Assembly (NCBI GenBank): GCA_032334235.1
Contig: JAVSGI010000001.1
Span: 62,001-126,000 of the forward strand
Source: Paracoccaceae bacterium Fryx2
GTDB lineage: Bacteria; Pseudomonadota; Alphaproteobacteria; Rhodobacterales; Rhodobacteraceae
Direction: 5' to 3'
DNA length: 64,000 bases
Both the position numbers and the translations under genes were made by a program. Below, piece by piece: positions 1 through 9,054 of the stretch. The notes under the pieces are model-generated. The model worked only from the letters and a program-made list of their open reading frames with translations. It did no database searches and was not told the origin of the DNA. Numbering within the stretch: position 1 is the first letter of the stretch; each line of letters begins with the position of its first letter.

Positions 1-1
1 C

Positions 2-763
2 CTGCCCGGTGCCGACGTTGATGTGGCTGAGCATCGGGCTGGTATTGGCGGCGTAGACCGCGGGCGGCAGGTCCATCACGAACAGGCTGGCCTCGGCCAT
101 GTCGTCGACATGGAGGAACTCGCGCATCGGCGTGCCGGTGCCCCAGATCACCACCTCGTCGCGCCCCTCTGCCGCCGCCTCGTGGAAACGGCGGATCAGC
201 GCGGGCAGCACGTGGCTGTTCTCGGGGTGGAAGTTGTCGCCCGGCCCGTAAAGGTTGGTGGGCATCACGCTGCGGTAATCGACCCCGTGCTGGCGCCCGT
301 GCTGCCGGTTGTAGCTTTCGCAAAGCTTGATGCCCGCGATCTTGGCCACGGCATAGGGTTCGTTGGTCGGCTCCAGCGTGCCGGTCAAGAGCGCGTCTTC
401 CGCCATCGGCTGGGGGGCGTTGCGCGGATAGATGCAGGACGACCCCAGAAACAGCAGCCGCCGCACCCCCGCCGCAAAGGCCTGATGGATGACGTTGCAT
501 TCCATCATCAGGTTTTCATAGATGAATTCGGCCGGAAAGGTGTTGTTGGCATGGATGCCGCCGACCTTGGCCGCGGCCAGGATCACCACGTCGGGGCGTT
601 CGGCCTGCATGAAGTCGCGCACCTGGACCTGATCGGTCAGGTCCAGCTCGGCATGGGTGCGGGTGACAAGGCCGATGTCCTCGCCCGCATCCCTGCGCGC
701 CTGCAGCCGGCGCAGGATCGCGCCCCCCACCATGCCCCGGTGACCTGCGACGTAGATTTTCAA
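2..763 (-). CDS. fcl: GDP-L-fucose synthase (partial, C-terminus outside window)
   Basis: Catalyses the last two steps (3,5-epimerization and 4-reduction) from GDP-4-keto-6-deoxymannose to GDP-L-fucose, in the cytoplasm. The 254 visible codons start [13 protein letters not shown], the N-terminal NADP-binding Rossmann motif of this family, and run to SHINVGTG near the window edge. In between are the GSSCIYP segment and a YAVAKIAG catalytic Tyr-Lys pair. The family is usually about 310-320 residues, so roughly 60 are missing. No ATG fits. I chose the TTG at 763-761 because a GAGGAAAGG ribosome site lies 6-7 nt before it and the Rossmann motif starts at once. It lies 35 nt downstream of gmd on the same strand, so the two form a GDP-fucose operon. 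Confidence 0.93.
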   Translation of the reverse strand, partial: MKIYVAGHRGMVGGAILRRLQARRDAGEDIGLVTRTHAELDLTDQVQVRDFMQAERPDVVILAAAKVGGIHANNTFPAEFIYENLMMECNVIHQAFAAGVRRLLFLGSSCIYPRNAPQPMAEDALLTGTLEPTNEPYAVAKIAGIKLCESYNRQHGRQHGVDYRSVMPTNLYGPGDNFHPENSHVLPALIRRFHEAAAEGRDEVVIWGTGTPMREFLHVDDMAEASLFVMDLPPAVYAANTSPMLSHINVGTGQ

Positions 764-798
764 AGCAAGCCCTTTCCTCGTTCTGCCCGGTCTGCGGG

Positions 799-1917
799 TC
801 AGATTTCCAGCGAAACCGGCATTTCAAGCCCGTGCGCCTTCAGCAGCGCGTGACGGCGGGCGATCTGCAGGTCGGAGGCGACCATTTCGGCGCACATCTC
901 CTGCGCGGTGATCTCCGGGGTCCAGCCCAGTTTCGCCTTGGCCTTGGCGGGGTTGCCCAGCAGGGTTTCGACCTCGGCGGGGCGGAAATAGCGCGGGTCG
1001 ATGCGCATCACCACCTGGCCCTCGCGCACCAGCGGCGCGAGGTTGCCCGAGACCTTCTCGACCGTGGCGGTCTCGGCCACCCCTTCGCCCTCGAAGCGCA
1101 GGGTGATGCCCAGTTCGGCGGCCGTCCAGGTGATGAACTCGCGCACCGAATACTGCACCCCGGTGGCGATCACGAAGTCGTCGGCCTCCTCCTGCTGCAG
1201 CATCATCCACTGCATCCGCACATAGTCTTTCGCATGGCCCCAGTCGCGCAAGGAGTCGATGTTGCCCATGTAGAGGCAGTCTTCCAGGCCCATCGCGATG
1301 TTGCTGAGGCCGCGGGTGATCTTGCGCGTGACGAAGGTCTCGCCCCGGCGCGGGCTCTCGTGGTTGAACAGGATGCCGTTGCAGGCATACATGCCATAGG
1401 CCTCGCGGTAGTTCACCGTGATCCAGTAGGCATACATCTTGGCCACCGCATAGGGGCTGCGCGGGTGGAACGGCGTGGTCTCGGTCTGCGGAATCTCGCG
1501 CACCAGGCCGTAAAGCTCGGAGGTCGAGGCCTGGTAGAAGCGGGTCTTCCTTTCCAGCCCCAGCAGGCGGATCGCCTCCAGCAGGCGCAGCGTGCCCATG
1601 CCATCGACATCGGCGGTGTATTCCGGCGCCTCGAAGCTGACGGCGACATGGCTTTGCGCACCGAGGTTGTAGACCTCGTCGGGCTGCACTTCCTGCAGGA
1701 TGCGCGTCAGGTTGGAACTGTCGCTCAGATCGCCGTAATGAAGGCGGAAGCGGGCATTGTCGACATGCGGGTCCTGATAGATGTGGTCGACGCGCTGGGT
1801 GTTGAACAGCGAGGCCCGGCGCTTGATGCCGTGAACCTCGTAGCCCTTCTCCAGCAGGAATTCGGCAAGATACGATCCGTCCTGACCGGTGACCCCGGTT
1901 ATCAACGCCTTTTTCAT
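799..1917 (-). CDS. gmd: GDP-mannose 4,6-dehydratase
   Basis: Converts GDP-D-mannose to GDP-4-keto-6-deoxymannose, the substrate of the downstream fcl product, so this is the committed step to GDP-L-fucose. The 372-residue protein has the family's normal length. It shows the NADP motif [10 protein letters not shown] at 8-17, the catalytic STSELYG segment at 131-137, and the Y156-x3-K160 pair within [25 protein letters not shown] is the family signature around residues 185-205. It starts at ATG 1917. The sugar nucleotide probably feeds the fucosyltransferase-like gene that lies divergently at 2139. Confidence 0.96.
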   Translation of the reverse strand: MKKALITGVTGQDGSYLAEFLLEKGYEVHGIKRRASLFNTQRVDHIYQDPHVDNARFRLHYGDLSDSSNLTRILQEVQPDEVYNLGAQSHVAVSFEAPEYTADVDGMGTLRLLEAIRLLGLERKTRFYQASTSELYGLVREIPQTETTPFHPRSPYAVAKMYAYWITVNYREAYGMYACNGILFNHESPRRGETFVTRKITRGLSNIAMGLEDCLYMGNIDSLRDWGHAKDYVRMQWMMLQQEEADDFVIATGVQYSVREFITWTAAELGITLRFEGEGVAETATVEKVSGNLAPLVREGQVVMRIDPRYFRPAEVETLLGNPAKAKAKLGWTPEITAQEMCAEMVASDLQIARRHALLKAHGLEMPVSLEI

Positions 1918-2138
1918 TTGCTATCTGTTCGCCTGATATGTCTTTGGGGTGTCTGGGATGCGGACTGCAAAAGTGATAGTCAGGTCATCCACTGGAAACA
2001 AGATGCCATTCCGCGCCTGCAGCCCCGTGCCCCCTGTTGCCGCCTGCCGCCCGCCCGCCCGGCCCCGAGGCCCGGCCCCCGGCGGCGTGCCGCAGGGCCG
2101 CACCTCCCCCTGCCGCCCCCCGCCCGCCGGAGATCGCC

Positions 2139-3245
2139 ATGACCGGGCCTGTGCCGGACTATGCGCGGGGCATCGCCGCCGCCCGGGCCGCGATCGCCGC
2201 GGAGGACCGGGCCGGGGCCGCCCGGCTGCTGGCCGGGTTGCAGCGCGATCTGGCGGCGGCGGGCGACGGCGCGCTGCGGCTGGAGTTCCTTTCGCGGTTC
2301 GCCGCGGCCCACGGGCTGCGCCTGGAAGCCCCGCCACCTGCCCCGCCGCTGCCTGCCCCGGCCCCCCTGCCCGCCCCGATGCTGTCGCATCCCCGCCCCC
2401 GGCTTTATGTCGATGCGCAGCATGGGCTGGGCAACCGGCTGCGCGCCATCGCCTCGGCGGCGGTGATCGCCGGGCAGACCGGGCGCGAGCTGGTCATCGT
2501 CTGGCAGCCCGACGTGCATTGCGAATGCCGCTGGCCCGACCTGTTCGCCCACGGGGCGGCGCTGATCGAGGCCAGCTTTGCGCAGCAGGCGGCGCAGGCG
2601 GGCTGCCACCTGTTCAACTACATGGAAGTCGAGCCCGGCGCCTGCAAGGATGCACCGATCCCCGGCGAGACCCCGGCGGCGGGCGACATCTACGTGCGCT
2701 CGGCCTATCCGCTGGTCAGCCCGCAGACCTCGTGGAAGCTGGAACGGCAGTTCCTGCACGCCCTTGTGCCGGTGCCCGAGGTGACCGACCTGATGCGCGC
2801 GGTGCGCCACCCGAACCAGGTCGCGGCCCATGTCCGCATGGCCAGCGGGCCGGCTTTCGAGCATCTGCCCTACGAGGCCCCCGAGAACTGGACCCCCGAG
2901 GCCCATGCCGCGCTGGCCGAATGGCGCGGCCGCAGCCACGCCCGCCATTTCATCGCCCGGATCGACGCGCTGATCGCCGAGGGCCAGGCAGACAGCCTGT
3001 TCCTCGCCGCCGACCTGCCGGAGACCTATGCGCTGTTCGCAGAACGCTATGGCGCGCGGCTGGCCGTGCTGCCGCGCAGCCTGTTCGACCGCTCGGCCAG
3101 GCAGGCCCAGTATGCGCTGGCCGACACGCTGCTGCTGGGCCGGGCCGGGCGGTTCCTTGGCAGCACCTGGAGTTCGATGACCGACCTCTGTTGCGCGACA
3201 ACCATCTTGGCCGGTGCCGACAACCACCTTGGCCGGTGGGGCTGA
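2139..3245 (+). CDS. fucosyltransferase-like glycosyltransferase, 3' end replaced by IS21 insertion
   Basis: Residues around 90-130 contain LYVDAQHGLGNRLRAIASA followed by a VWQPDVHC stretch, the donor-binding pattern of NodZ/FUT8-like GT-B enzymes that often use GDP-fucose. GSTWSSMTDL near the C-terminus fits the conserved 'GS..S' element. The start is ATG 2139, with GGAGA about 6 nt upstream; the longer open frame to 2037 is low-complexity Pro/Ala and lacks a ribosome site. After codon 350 the frame enters the insertion sequence at 3189, and an 18-residue tail is read from the IS inverted repeat to a stop at 3245. The lost native tail is at 5782-5838. Loss of 18 C-terminal residues may or may not inactivate the enzyme. 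Lying beside gmd/fcl supports a fucose substrate, but this is inference. Confidence 0.75.
   Translation: MTGPVPDYARGIAAARAAIAAEDRAGAARLLAGLQRDLAAAGDGALRLEFLSRFAAAHGLRLEAPPPAPPLPAPAPLPAPMLSHPRPRLYVDAQHGLGNRLRAIASAAVIAGQTGRELVIVWQPDVHCECRWPDLFAHGAALIEASFAQQAAQAGCHLFNYMEVEPGACKDAPIPGETPAAGDIYVRSAYPLVSPQTSWKLERQFLHALVPVPEVTDLMRAVRHPNQVAAHVRMASGPAFEHLPYEAPENWTPEAHAALAEWRGRSHARHFIARIDALIAEGQADSLFLAADLPETYALFAERYGARLAVLPRSLFDRSARQAQYALADTLLLGRAGRFLGSTWSSMTDLCCATTILAGADNHLGRWG
3189..3242 (+). repeat. IS21 left terminal inverted repeat
   Basis: This left end holds two CAACCA-x-C-x-TTGGCCGGT-like blocks, at about 3199 and 3218, that match the right end read on the other strand. Such multiple transposase-binding repeats are typical of IS21 termini. 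Confidence 0.85.
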
Positions 3246-3365
3246 ACGGAAGACGGGCATGCCCGTCTGGAGGGCAGCCCCACCGGCCTGATTGATTTCG
3301 GGGAAGGTGCTGGTCGCTGCGGGTTGGTAAGCCGGGTTCCTCTGCCGTCAAACGGAGGATCCGGG

Positions 3366-4874
3366 TTGGCCTACAAACCCATCAACGACCAGCAATTGAG
3401 ATTATACATGTCCGACCTCCGATATCACAGTCAGCGCACGTCGGCCGCCCGCGCCGGGTTCAGCGAGCGCACGGCCCGACGGTTCGATGCCAACCCGACG
3501 CTGCCCTCGAACCGCAAGATCGTTCACGGGCGCACGGTGGCCGATCCCCTCGAGGGTTATTGGGAGGGCGACATCCTTCCCTTGCTGGAGAGGGACAGCG
3601 CCTTGCAGGCCGTCACCCTGCTGCGCCACCTTCAGGGCCTGCACCCGCTGGCCTTCCCCGATGACCGGATCCGGCGCACCCTGGAACGGCGGGTGCGGCA
3701 GTGGCGGGCGCTGAACGGACCCGAGCGCGACATCATCTTCCGCCAGACGCCGGAGCCGGGCCGCATGGCCCAGTCCGACTTCACTCATGCCGAGGAGCTG
3801 GAGGTGACGATCGCGGGCCAGCTATTCCCGCATCTGCTCTACCACTTCGTCATGGTCTACAGCCGGTGGGAGCATGTCGGGGTGGTCCTGGGCGGGGAGA
3901 GCTTCACGGCCTTGGCCGAGAACCTGCAGCAGGCGCTCTGGTCGCTCGGCGGGGCACCACAGGAGCATCGCACCGACAGCCTCTCGGCCGCTTTCCGCAA
4001 CCTGACGGCTGACCAGCGCCAGGATATCACCACGCGCTACAATGCCTTCGTCGGCCATTACGGCATGGAGGCCAGTCGCAACAACCGCGGGGAAGCTCAT
4101 GAGAACGGCGCGGTGGAATCCCAGAACCGGCACCTGAAGAAGGCCATCGAACAGGCGCTGATCCTGCGCGGCAGCCGCGACTTCGCCAGCATTGAGGACT
4201 ACCGCCGCTTCATCGACATTCTGGTGGCACGGCGCAACCGGCAGCGGGCGATCGCGGTTCAGGCGGAACAGGCGCATCTGAAGCCCCTGCCGTCCCGGCG
4301 CACCACCGACTTTACAGAGACCGTGGTTCCGGTCACCCGCACCAGCGGCTTTCTGGTCAAGAGCATCTTCTACAGCGCCCCGTCGCAGCTGATCGGGCAG
4401 CGCTTGCGGGTCCACCTTTACGACGATCGCCTTGAGGCCTTTCTCGGCAGCACCCTGGTCGTCAGCCATACAAGGGCGCGTGGTCGCGGCGACGGCCATC
4501 GCGTGCATGTCATCAACTACCATCACGTCATCCACGCGCTGCGGCGCAAACCGCAAGCCCTGTGGAGTTCGATCTACCGCGACAGCCTGTTCCCGCGAAC
4601 CGAATACGCTGCAGCCTGGCAGGTGCTGCAGCGTGATCTGCCCCGCCGCGACGCCTGCCGCCGCATGGTCGACCTGCTGTTCATCGCCCACGACCGGGCC
4701 TGCGAGGCGGAACTGGCACATCTGCTGGCAGCAGAATTGGACGCGGGCCGGGTGCCCGATCCCGGACCTCTGGCATCCTGCCTGAACCCGCGGCAAACGG
4801 CGCTGCCGAGAGATGTTGCCGTCGCCCATCCCTCGCTCGACAGCTTCGATGCCCTTCTGGGAGCCTGCGCATGA
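3366..4874 (+). CDS. istA: IS21-family transposase IstA
   Basis: DDE transposase that acts with IstB to move the element. From the chosen TTG start it is 502 residues. An N-terminal helix-turn-helix-like region (AARAGFSERTARRF) is followed by a retroviral-integrase-type core. The first catalytic Asp lies in MAQSDFTHAEEL, the second probably in HRTDSLSAAF, and the Glu in HENGAVESQNRHLKKA. TTG at 3366 is preferred over the upstream TTG at 3324 because GGAGGAT ends 6 nt before it. Its stop overlaps the ATG of istB, implying translational coupling. No frameshift is seen, so it could be active. Confidence 0.93.
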   Translation: MAYKPINDQQLRLYMSDLRYHSQRTSAARAGFSERTARRFDANPTLPSNRKIVHGRTVADPLEGYWEGDILPLLERDSALQAVTLLRHLQGLHPLAFPDDRIRRTLERRVRQWRALNGPERDIIFRQTPEPGRMAQSDFTHAEELEVTIAGQLFPHLLYHFVMVYSRWEHVGVVLGGESFTALAENLQQALWSLGGAPQEHRTDSLSAAFRNLTADQRQDITTRYNAFVGHYGMEASRNNRGEAHENGAVESQNRHLKKAIEQALILRGSRDFASIEDYRRFIDILVARRNRQRAIAVQAEQAHLKPLPSRRTTDFTETVVPVTRTSGFLVKSIFYSAPSQLIGQRLRVHLYDDRLEAFLGSTLVVSHTRARGRGDGHRVHVINYHHVIHALRRKPQALWSSIYRDSLFPRTEYAAAWQVLQRDLPRRDACRRMVDLLFIAHDRACEAELAHLLAAELDAGRVPDPGPLASCLNPRQTALPRDVAVAHPSLDSFDALLGACA

Positions 4875-5686
4875 CCTCCCGCGAGATCGACATCCACACG
4901 CTGCCAGGCATGCTGACCGCGCTGCGCCTGCCCAGCTTCCACAAGCTTTGGGCCGACATCGCCACCCGTGCCGACACCGAAGGCTGGCCCGCTGCCCGCT
5001 TTCTGGCTGTCCTCGCGGAATACGAACTGGCCGAGCGCGACATGCGCCGCATTCAGCGCCACATGAACGAGGCACAGCTACCGGCTGGCAAGACGCTGGC
5101 GACCTTCGACTTCAAGGCGCTGCCAACCCTGCCGCGCGCCCGGATCGAGGCCTTGGCGGCCGGCGACTGGCTGGAGGGTGGCGGCAATCTGATCGCCATC
5201 GGCAATTCCGGCACGGGCAAAACGCACATTCTCTGCGCGATAGGCCATGCCCTGATCGAGCGGGGACACCGCGTGTTCTATACCCGCACCAGCGATCTGG
5301 TGCAGCGACTTCAGGCCGCCCGCCGCGATCTGGTGCTCGAAGCCGCGCTCGCCAAGCTCGACAAGTTCGACCTGATCATCCTCGACGACATCACCTACGC
5401 CCACAAGGATCAGGCCGAGACAGGCGTGCTCTTCGAGCTGATCGCCCGGCGCTACGAATGCCGCAGCATCGCCATCGCCGCCAACCAGCCCTTCAGCGGC
5501 TGGGACCAGATCTTCCCGGACAAGGCGATGACCGTCGCCGCCATCGACCGGCTGGTTCATCACGCAGCGATCCTGGAGATGAATGCCGAAAGCTTCCGCC
5601 AGCGCGCGGCCGCCTCCAACAAAGAGGCGCTGAGCAGACCGCCAACGACAACCATCGCCGACAACAAGGACAAAGGAGAAGGCTGA
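4871..5686 (+). CDS. istB: IS21-family transposition helper ATPase IstB
   Basis: AAA+ ATPase that helps IstA choose targets. The 271-residue product has a Walker A motif GNSGTGKTH around residues 114-122 and a Walker B motif LIILDDITY around 172-180, both standard for IstB. It begins at ATG 4871, overlapping the istA stop by 4 nt (ATGA). After the stop only 89 bp remain to the right end of the element. The length is normal and nothing is missing. Confidence 0.95.
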   Translation: MTSREIDIHTLPGMLTALRLPSFHKLWADIATRADTEGWPAARFLAVLAEYELAERDMRRIQRHMNEAQLPAGKTLATFDFKALPTLPRARIEALAAGDWLEGGGNLIAIGNSGTGKTHILCAIGHALIERGHRVFYTRTSDLVQRLQAARRDLVLEAALAKLDKFDLIILDDITYAHKDQAETGVLFELIARRYECRSIAIAANQPFSGWDQIFPDKAMTVAAIDRLVHHAAILEMNAESFRQRAAASNKEALSRPPTTTIADNKDKGEG

Positions 5687-5722
5687 GCGAAAAACAATTC
5701 CAGATACGCCAACCCAGCGGCC

Positions 5723-5775
5723 TAAAACCGGCCAACGTGGTTGACGGTCACGGACATGCTGGTTGACGCGCTACA
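5723..5775 (-). repeat. IS21 right terminal inverted repeat
   Basis: Read inward from 5775 this begins TGTAGCGCGTCAACCA and matches the left end at most positions, including the inner CAACCACGTTGGCCGGT block. Confidence 0.85.
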
Positions 5776-5781
5776 GACCTC

Positions 5782-5838
5782 GCCCGCCGCCTGTCACGCG
5801 ACATCCGCGCGGCCGAGATGAGCGGGCGGGATTTCTGA
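5782..5838 (+). pseudogene. orphaned 3' end of the IS-interrupted glycosyltransferase gene
   Basis: Joining 2139-3188 directly to 5782 keeps the reading frame and adds 18 codons (ARRLSRDIRAAEMSGRDF) before a TGA at 5836-5838. That gives an undisrupted protein of 368 residues. The fragment has no start codon of its own and will not be translated. It ends 26 nt before the stop of the convergent sulfotransferase gene. Confidence 0.85.
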
Positions 5839-5864
5839 ATCCGTTTCCGAACGACCGTTCGGGA

Positions 5865-6860
5865 TCAGGGCGCTGCGTCGTAGCCCAGCCGGTCGCACAG
5901 GTCGTGGTAGGCGGGGCTGGCGGCGATGGCGTCCAGCATGTCCTGCGGCACTGCCCGGCGCGGGCGCGGCCCGATCACCGCATCCGACCGCCCGCTGTCG
6001 CCCGAGACGCGGATCACCGCGATCAGGTCTGGGGTTCCGGGGACGAAGGGCAGATCGAGCAGGGCGCACAGGTCCTGCAGAACCCCCTCGGGGTCGGCCA
6101 CGAAATCCTCGTAGCGGATCGGGGGCGGGTTGCCGCCCTCCTGCGTCGCCACCGCGTCAAGAAACGCCAGATAGCGCCGGGCATATTCCTCCAGCGTGGG
6201 CGGCGTGAACTGCACCCACTGGTTGTTGTTCAGCGACAGCCAGGAATCGAGCGGGTGGCGCACGGTCAGGGCGGCGCGGACCGGGTGTTGCCGCGCGATC
6301 ATCTCGGTCACGCCGGGGCGGGAGGCCGGGTCGATCGCGGTGAAGAACTGCGAATGCGGATGGCAGCGGATCACCAGCCTCCGGCCCTGCCGGTCGAGGC
6401 GGTCCTGCAGCACGGCCAGACCGGCCAGGAAGATCTCGACATAAAGCTCCGGATCCGCCGGGTGGCGGCTGTAGCGCAACTGCTTGATCAGATCCGTGGG
6501 CGCATACATCGCCACCTGCGAGATCTGCAGGTGATTCTCGCTCAGCGGGTCCATCTCGCTCAGCAGGGTGGTGCCGGGCATGGCCGCGAGGCATTTGGCG
6601 ATCAGCGACCCGCCGGTGCAGGCCTGGTGCAGCAGCAGGCGGACCGGCGCGCGAGAGGCCGCCCCCGGACCGCACAGCGCGCGGCACTCGTCAAGCAGGC
6701 TCGGCAAGGGGTCCGACACGCGGTTGGACATGGGGCGCAGGCCGTCTGCCGATGCGTATTCCGACAGCAGGCTCAGCGCGTCGCTCACGATTCCGGCCAG
6801 GGCCGGGGCGGCGAGGCGCGGGTCGTCGGGCGGCAGCCCGCGGTCCCGGCCCTTTTTCAT
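5865..6860 (-). CDS. sulfotransferase-family protein
   Basis: Probably transfers sulfate from PAPS to a glycan. The 331-residue protein has a putative 5'-phosphosulfate loop, HQACTGGSLIAKCL, around residue 80. It also has a 3'-phosphate site of the form VRHPLDSWLSL around residue 205 and the common downstream IRYEDFVADPEGVLQDLC near residue 260. Both binding motifs are spaced as in the family. It starts at ATG 6860, 13 nt after the stop of the coiled-coil methyltransferase, so it is likely last in that minus-strand operon. The substrate is unknown. It is one of five sulfotransferase-like proteins in this window. Confidence 0.8.
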   Translation of the reverse strand: MKKGRDRGLPPDDPRLAAPALAGIVSDALSLLSEYASADGLRPMSNRVSDPLPSLLDECRALCGPGAASRAPVRLLLHQACTGGSLIAKCLAAMPGTTLLSEMDPLSENHLQISQVAMYAPTDLIKQLRYSRHPADPELYVEIFLAGLAVLQDRLDRQGRRLVIRCHPHSQFFTAIDPASRPGVTEMIARQHPVRAALTVRHPLDSWLSLNNNQWVQFTPPTLEEYARRYLAFLDAVATQEGGNPPPIRYEDFVADPEGVLQDLCALLDLPFVPGTPDLIAVIRVSGDSGRSDAVIGPRPRRAVPQDMLDAIAASPAYHDLCDRLGYDAAP

Positions 6861-6873
6861 GACCGATCCGCCA

Positions 6874-9054
6874 TCATCTTGGCAAGACCCCCGGTCCCGC
6901 CGAAGCGCCGCCCTTCGATTTCTTCTTGCCGGATTTTCCGCCCTTCCCCGCCTTCCCCGGCGCCGCAGTCAGCATGACCGCCGTGCCCGGAGGCGGCGAC
7001 AGCGATTGCAGCACCTGCGCCGCATCCCCCAGCCGCTGCGTCAGCCTGCGCAGCAGATCCTCCTGCCGCGCCCGGATGTCGTTCACCTGCTGATGGCGCG
7101 CCTGCAGGTCGCGCAGGTCGCCCTGGGCCAGCGCGTGGTTGCGGATCGCCAGCGACAGATCCTGCCGTGCGGCCCGGGCCTCGCCGATCCGCTTCTCGAC
7201 CTCCGACATCAGCGCGAGGATGCGGCCCTTGCCGACCTCCAGTTCGGATTTCAGGTCGTTGGTTTCGGAGGTCAGGCGCCGCTGTTCGGCAGCTGCGGCG
7301 GCGGCCTCGGCCCGTGCCTCGGCGGCGGCCTGCTCCTGCGCCGCAAGACGGGCATCGCGCTCGGCCAGCGCCTGTGCCTGTGCGGCGGCCTGCGCCTCCA
7401 GCCCGGCGATGCGGGCCTCGCGGGCGGCCTCGCGGGTGGCGGCCTCCTGGCCTTCGCGCGCCCGCGCGGCGGCTTCGGTCCGGGCTTCGGCCCGGGTTTC
7501 GGCCTCGGCGGCGGCCCGTGCCTCGGCGGCGGCCTGTTCCTGCGCCGCAAGGCGGGCATCGCGCTCGGCCAGCGCCTGTGCCTGTGCGGCGGCCTGCGCC
7601 TCCAGCCCGGCGATGCGGGCGGCGCGGGCGGCGTCGCGGTTCGCGGCCGTCTGGCCTTCATGGGCGCGGGCGGCGGCTTCGGCCTCGGCTTCGGCCCGCG
7701 CCCCGGCGGCGGCCTGTTCCAGCGCCGCAAGGCGGGCATCGCGCTCGGCCAGCGCCTGCACCTGTGCGGCGGCTGCGGCGGCGATCTCCGCCTCGAGTCC
7801 GGCGATGCGCTGCAGGCGGGCGGCGTCGCGGTTCGCGGCCGCCTGGCCTTCATGGGCGCGGGCGGCGGCTTCGGCCTCGGCTTCGGCCCGGGCCCTGGCG
7901 GCGGCCTGTTCCAGCGCCGCAAGACGGGCCTCGCGCTCGGCCAGCGCCTGTGCCTGTGCGGCGGCTGCGGCGGCGATCTCCGCCTCGAGTCCGGCGATGC
8001 GCTGCAGGCGGACGGCGTCGCGGTTCGCGGCCGCCTGGCCTTCATGGGCGCGGGCGGCGGCTTCGGCCTCGGCTTCGGCCCGCGCCCCGGCGGCGGCCTG
8101 TTCCAGCGCCGCAAGGCGGGCATCGCGCTCGGCCAGCGCCTGCACCTGTGCGGTGGCCTGCGCCTCCAGCCCGGCGATGCGGGCGGCGCGGGCGGCATCG
8201 CGGGTGGCGGCCTCCTGGCCCTCGCGCGCCCGCGCGGCGGCTTCGGCCCGGGTTTCGGCCTCGGCGGCGGCCCGTGCCTCGGCGGCGGCCCGTGCCTCGG
8301 CGGCGGCCCGTGCCTCGGCGGCGGCCCGTGCCTCGGCGGCGGCCTGTTCCTGCGCCGCAAGGCGGGCCTCGCGCTCGGCCAGCGCCGTCGTCAGGGCGGT
8401 GACCTCCAGCGCCAGGCGGTCCAGCCGCAGGATCATGCAGGGCCGGTCGGGATCGGCGTCCGAGCAGCCCTCGACCCGGTATCCCCCGGCGTGCAGCAGC
8501 GGCTGCAGGTCATCCCAGGCCGGGCTGTCCTGATACAGGCTGACCCTGCCGCAATGCAGCAGGATATGGCCGAACCGGTGCAGGAAGCCGCCGCCCTGCA
8601 GGTCGGCCAGGATGCGGCCCTCCTCGCCCGGCGCGTCGATCACCAGGACGGCGGCCCCGGTTCCGGCCTCCGGGTCCAGACCCCGCATCAGGCCGGCCAC
8701 GCTGACGGTCTCGACCTCGGGGCGGGCGACCTCGCGCAGGCCGGGCATCAGCTCGGCCAGCCCGGTCGGCAGGCGCAGGCTCGACAGGGGGGCGAAGTTG
8801 AAGACGTGCAGGCCCGCCACGCCGTCCTGACCGGCCACCGCCCGGGCATCGACCGTGACCGACGGCTCTGCCTGCACGCGGCGCATCAGGGCCCCGGCGA
8901 CCGCGGGATGGGGTTCGACCAGATGGATCCGCGCCGCCCGCATCGCCAGATAGGCCGGCAGTTCCGCGCAGGCCCCGGCCCCGAGATGCAGCACCAGCGC
9001 AACCGGGCCGTCCAGGGCGATGCGCTGCAGGTGGCTGGAAACCGCCTCATCCAT
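6874..9054 (-). CDS. FkbM-like methyltransferase domain fused to a long repetitive coiled coil
   Basis: The first ~215 of 726 residues look like a small SAM-dependent methyltransferase: ALVLHLGAGACAELP for the SAM loop, HLVEPHPAVAGAL for the acidic end of strand 2, then AVLVIDAPGEEG. From about residue 225 to 600 the protein is Ala/Glu/Arg-rich with heptad spacing and repeats of about 60-68 residues, each containing IAGLEA and ALAER(E/D)ARLAA. A mixed region follows, ending in a Lys/Gly-rich basic tail (GKKKSKGG). Its ATG overlaps the stop of the upstream gene by 8 nt. A methyltransferase plus coiled coil in an ABC-exported polysaccharide locus recalls WbdD, which caps chains and measures their length. 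That role is inference; no kinase domain is seen. Confidence 0.7.
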   Translation of the reverse strand: MDEAVSSHLQRIALDGPVALVLHLGAGACAELPAYLAMRAARIHLVEPHPAVAGALMRRVQAEPSVTVDARAVAGQDGVAGLHVFNFAPLSSLRLPTGLAELMPGLREVARPEVETVSVAGLMRGLDPEAGTGAAVLVIDAPGEEGRILADLQGGGFLHRFGHILLHCGRVSLYQDSPAWDDLQPLLHAGGYRVEGCSDADPDRPCMILRLDRLALEVTALTTALAEREARLAAQEQAAAEARAAAEARAAAEARAAAEARAAAEAETRAEAAARAREGQEAATRDAARAARIAGLEAQATAQVQALAERDARLAALEQAAAGARAEAEAEAAARAHEGQAAANRDAVRLQRIAGLEAEIAAAAAAQAQALAEREARLAALEQAAARARAEAEAEAAARAHEGQAAANRDAARLQRIAGLEAEIAAAAAAQVQALAERDARLAALEQAAAGARAEAEAEAAARAHEGQTAANRDAARAARIAGLEAQAAAQAQALAERDARLAAQEQAAAEARAAAEAETRAEARTEAAARAREGQEAATREAAREARIAGLEAQAAAQAQALAERDARLAAQEQAAAEARAEAAAAAAEQRRLTSETNDLKSELEVGKGRILALMSEVEKRIGEARAARQDLSLAIRNHALAQGDLRDLQARHQQVNDIRARQEDLLRRLTQRLGDAAQVLQSLSPPPGTAVMLTAAPGKAGKGGKSGKKKSKGGASAGPGVLPR
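7290..8350 (-). repeat. in-gene tandem repeats coding for the coiled coil (period about 180-205 bp)
   Basis: The segment encoding IAGLEA recurs near 7391, 7591, 7791, 7981 and 8161 (plus-strand positions), giving five to six imperfect units of roughly 60-68 codons. Neighbouring units are nearly identical over long stretches, so unit number could change by recombination. Confidence 0.85.
8258..8347 (-). repeat. 18-bp tandem repeat, five units
   Basis: The unit GCCTCGGCGGCGGCCCGT is repeated at 8258, 8276, 8294, 8312 and 8330, with one base changed in the last copy. It encodes the hexapeptide EARAAA over and over in the coiled coil. Being a multiple of three, copy-number change would lengthen or shorten the helix without breaking the frame. 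Confidence 0.92.

Larger units (their letters stand above)
3189..5775 (+). mobile_element. IS21-family insertion sequence, complete, with 6-bp target duplication
   Basis: The element carries istA and istB with overlapping ends and has matching terminal repeats. The left end begins TGTTGCGCGACAACCA and the right end, read inward, begins TGTAGCGCGTCAACCA. Both ends also contain a second CAACCAC-TTGGCCGGT block. The sequence GACCTC occurs directly before the left end (3183-3188) and directly after the right end (5776-5781), a perfect 6-bp target duplication within the IS21 range. Removing the element and one GACCTC restores an open frame for the interrupted glycosyltransferase gene. The intact transposase and ATPase genes and the perfect duplication suggest a recent insertion. 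Confidence 0.95.

Noticed and set aside
7290-8350. Regular repeats that might be a CRISPR array
   Set aside because: Units are contiguous coding repeats without unique spacers and keep the reading frame.
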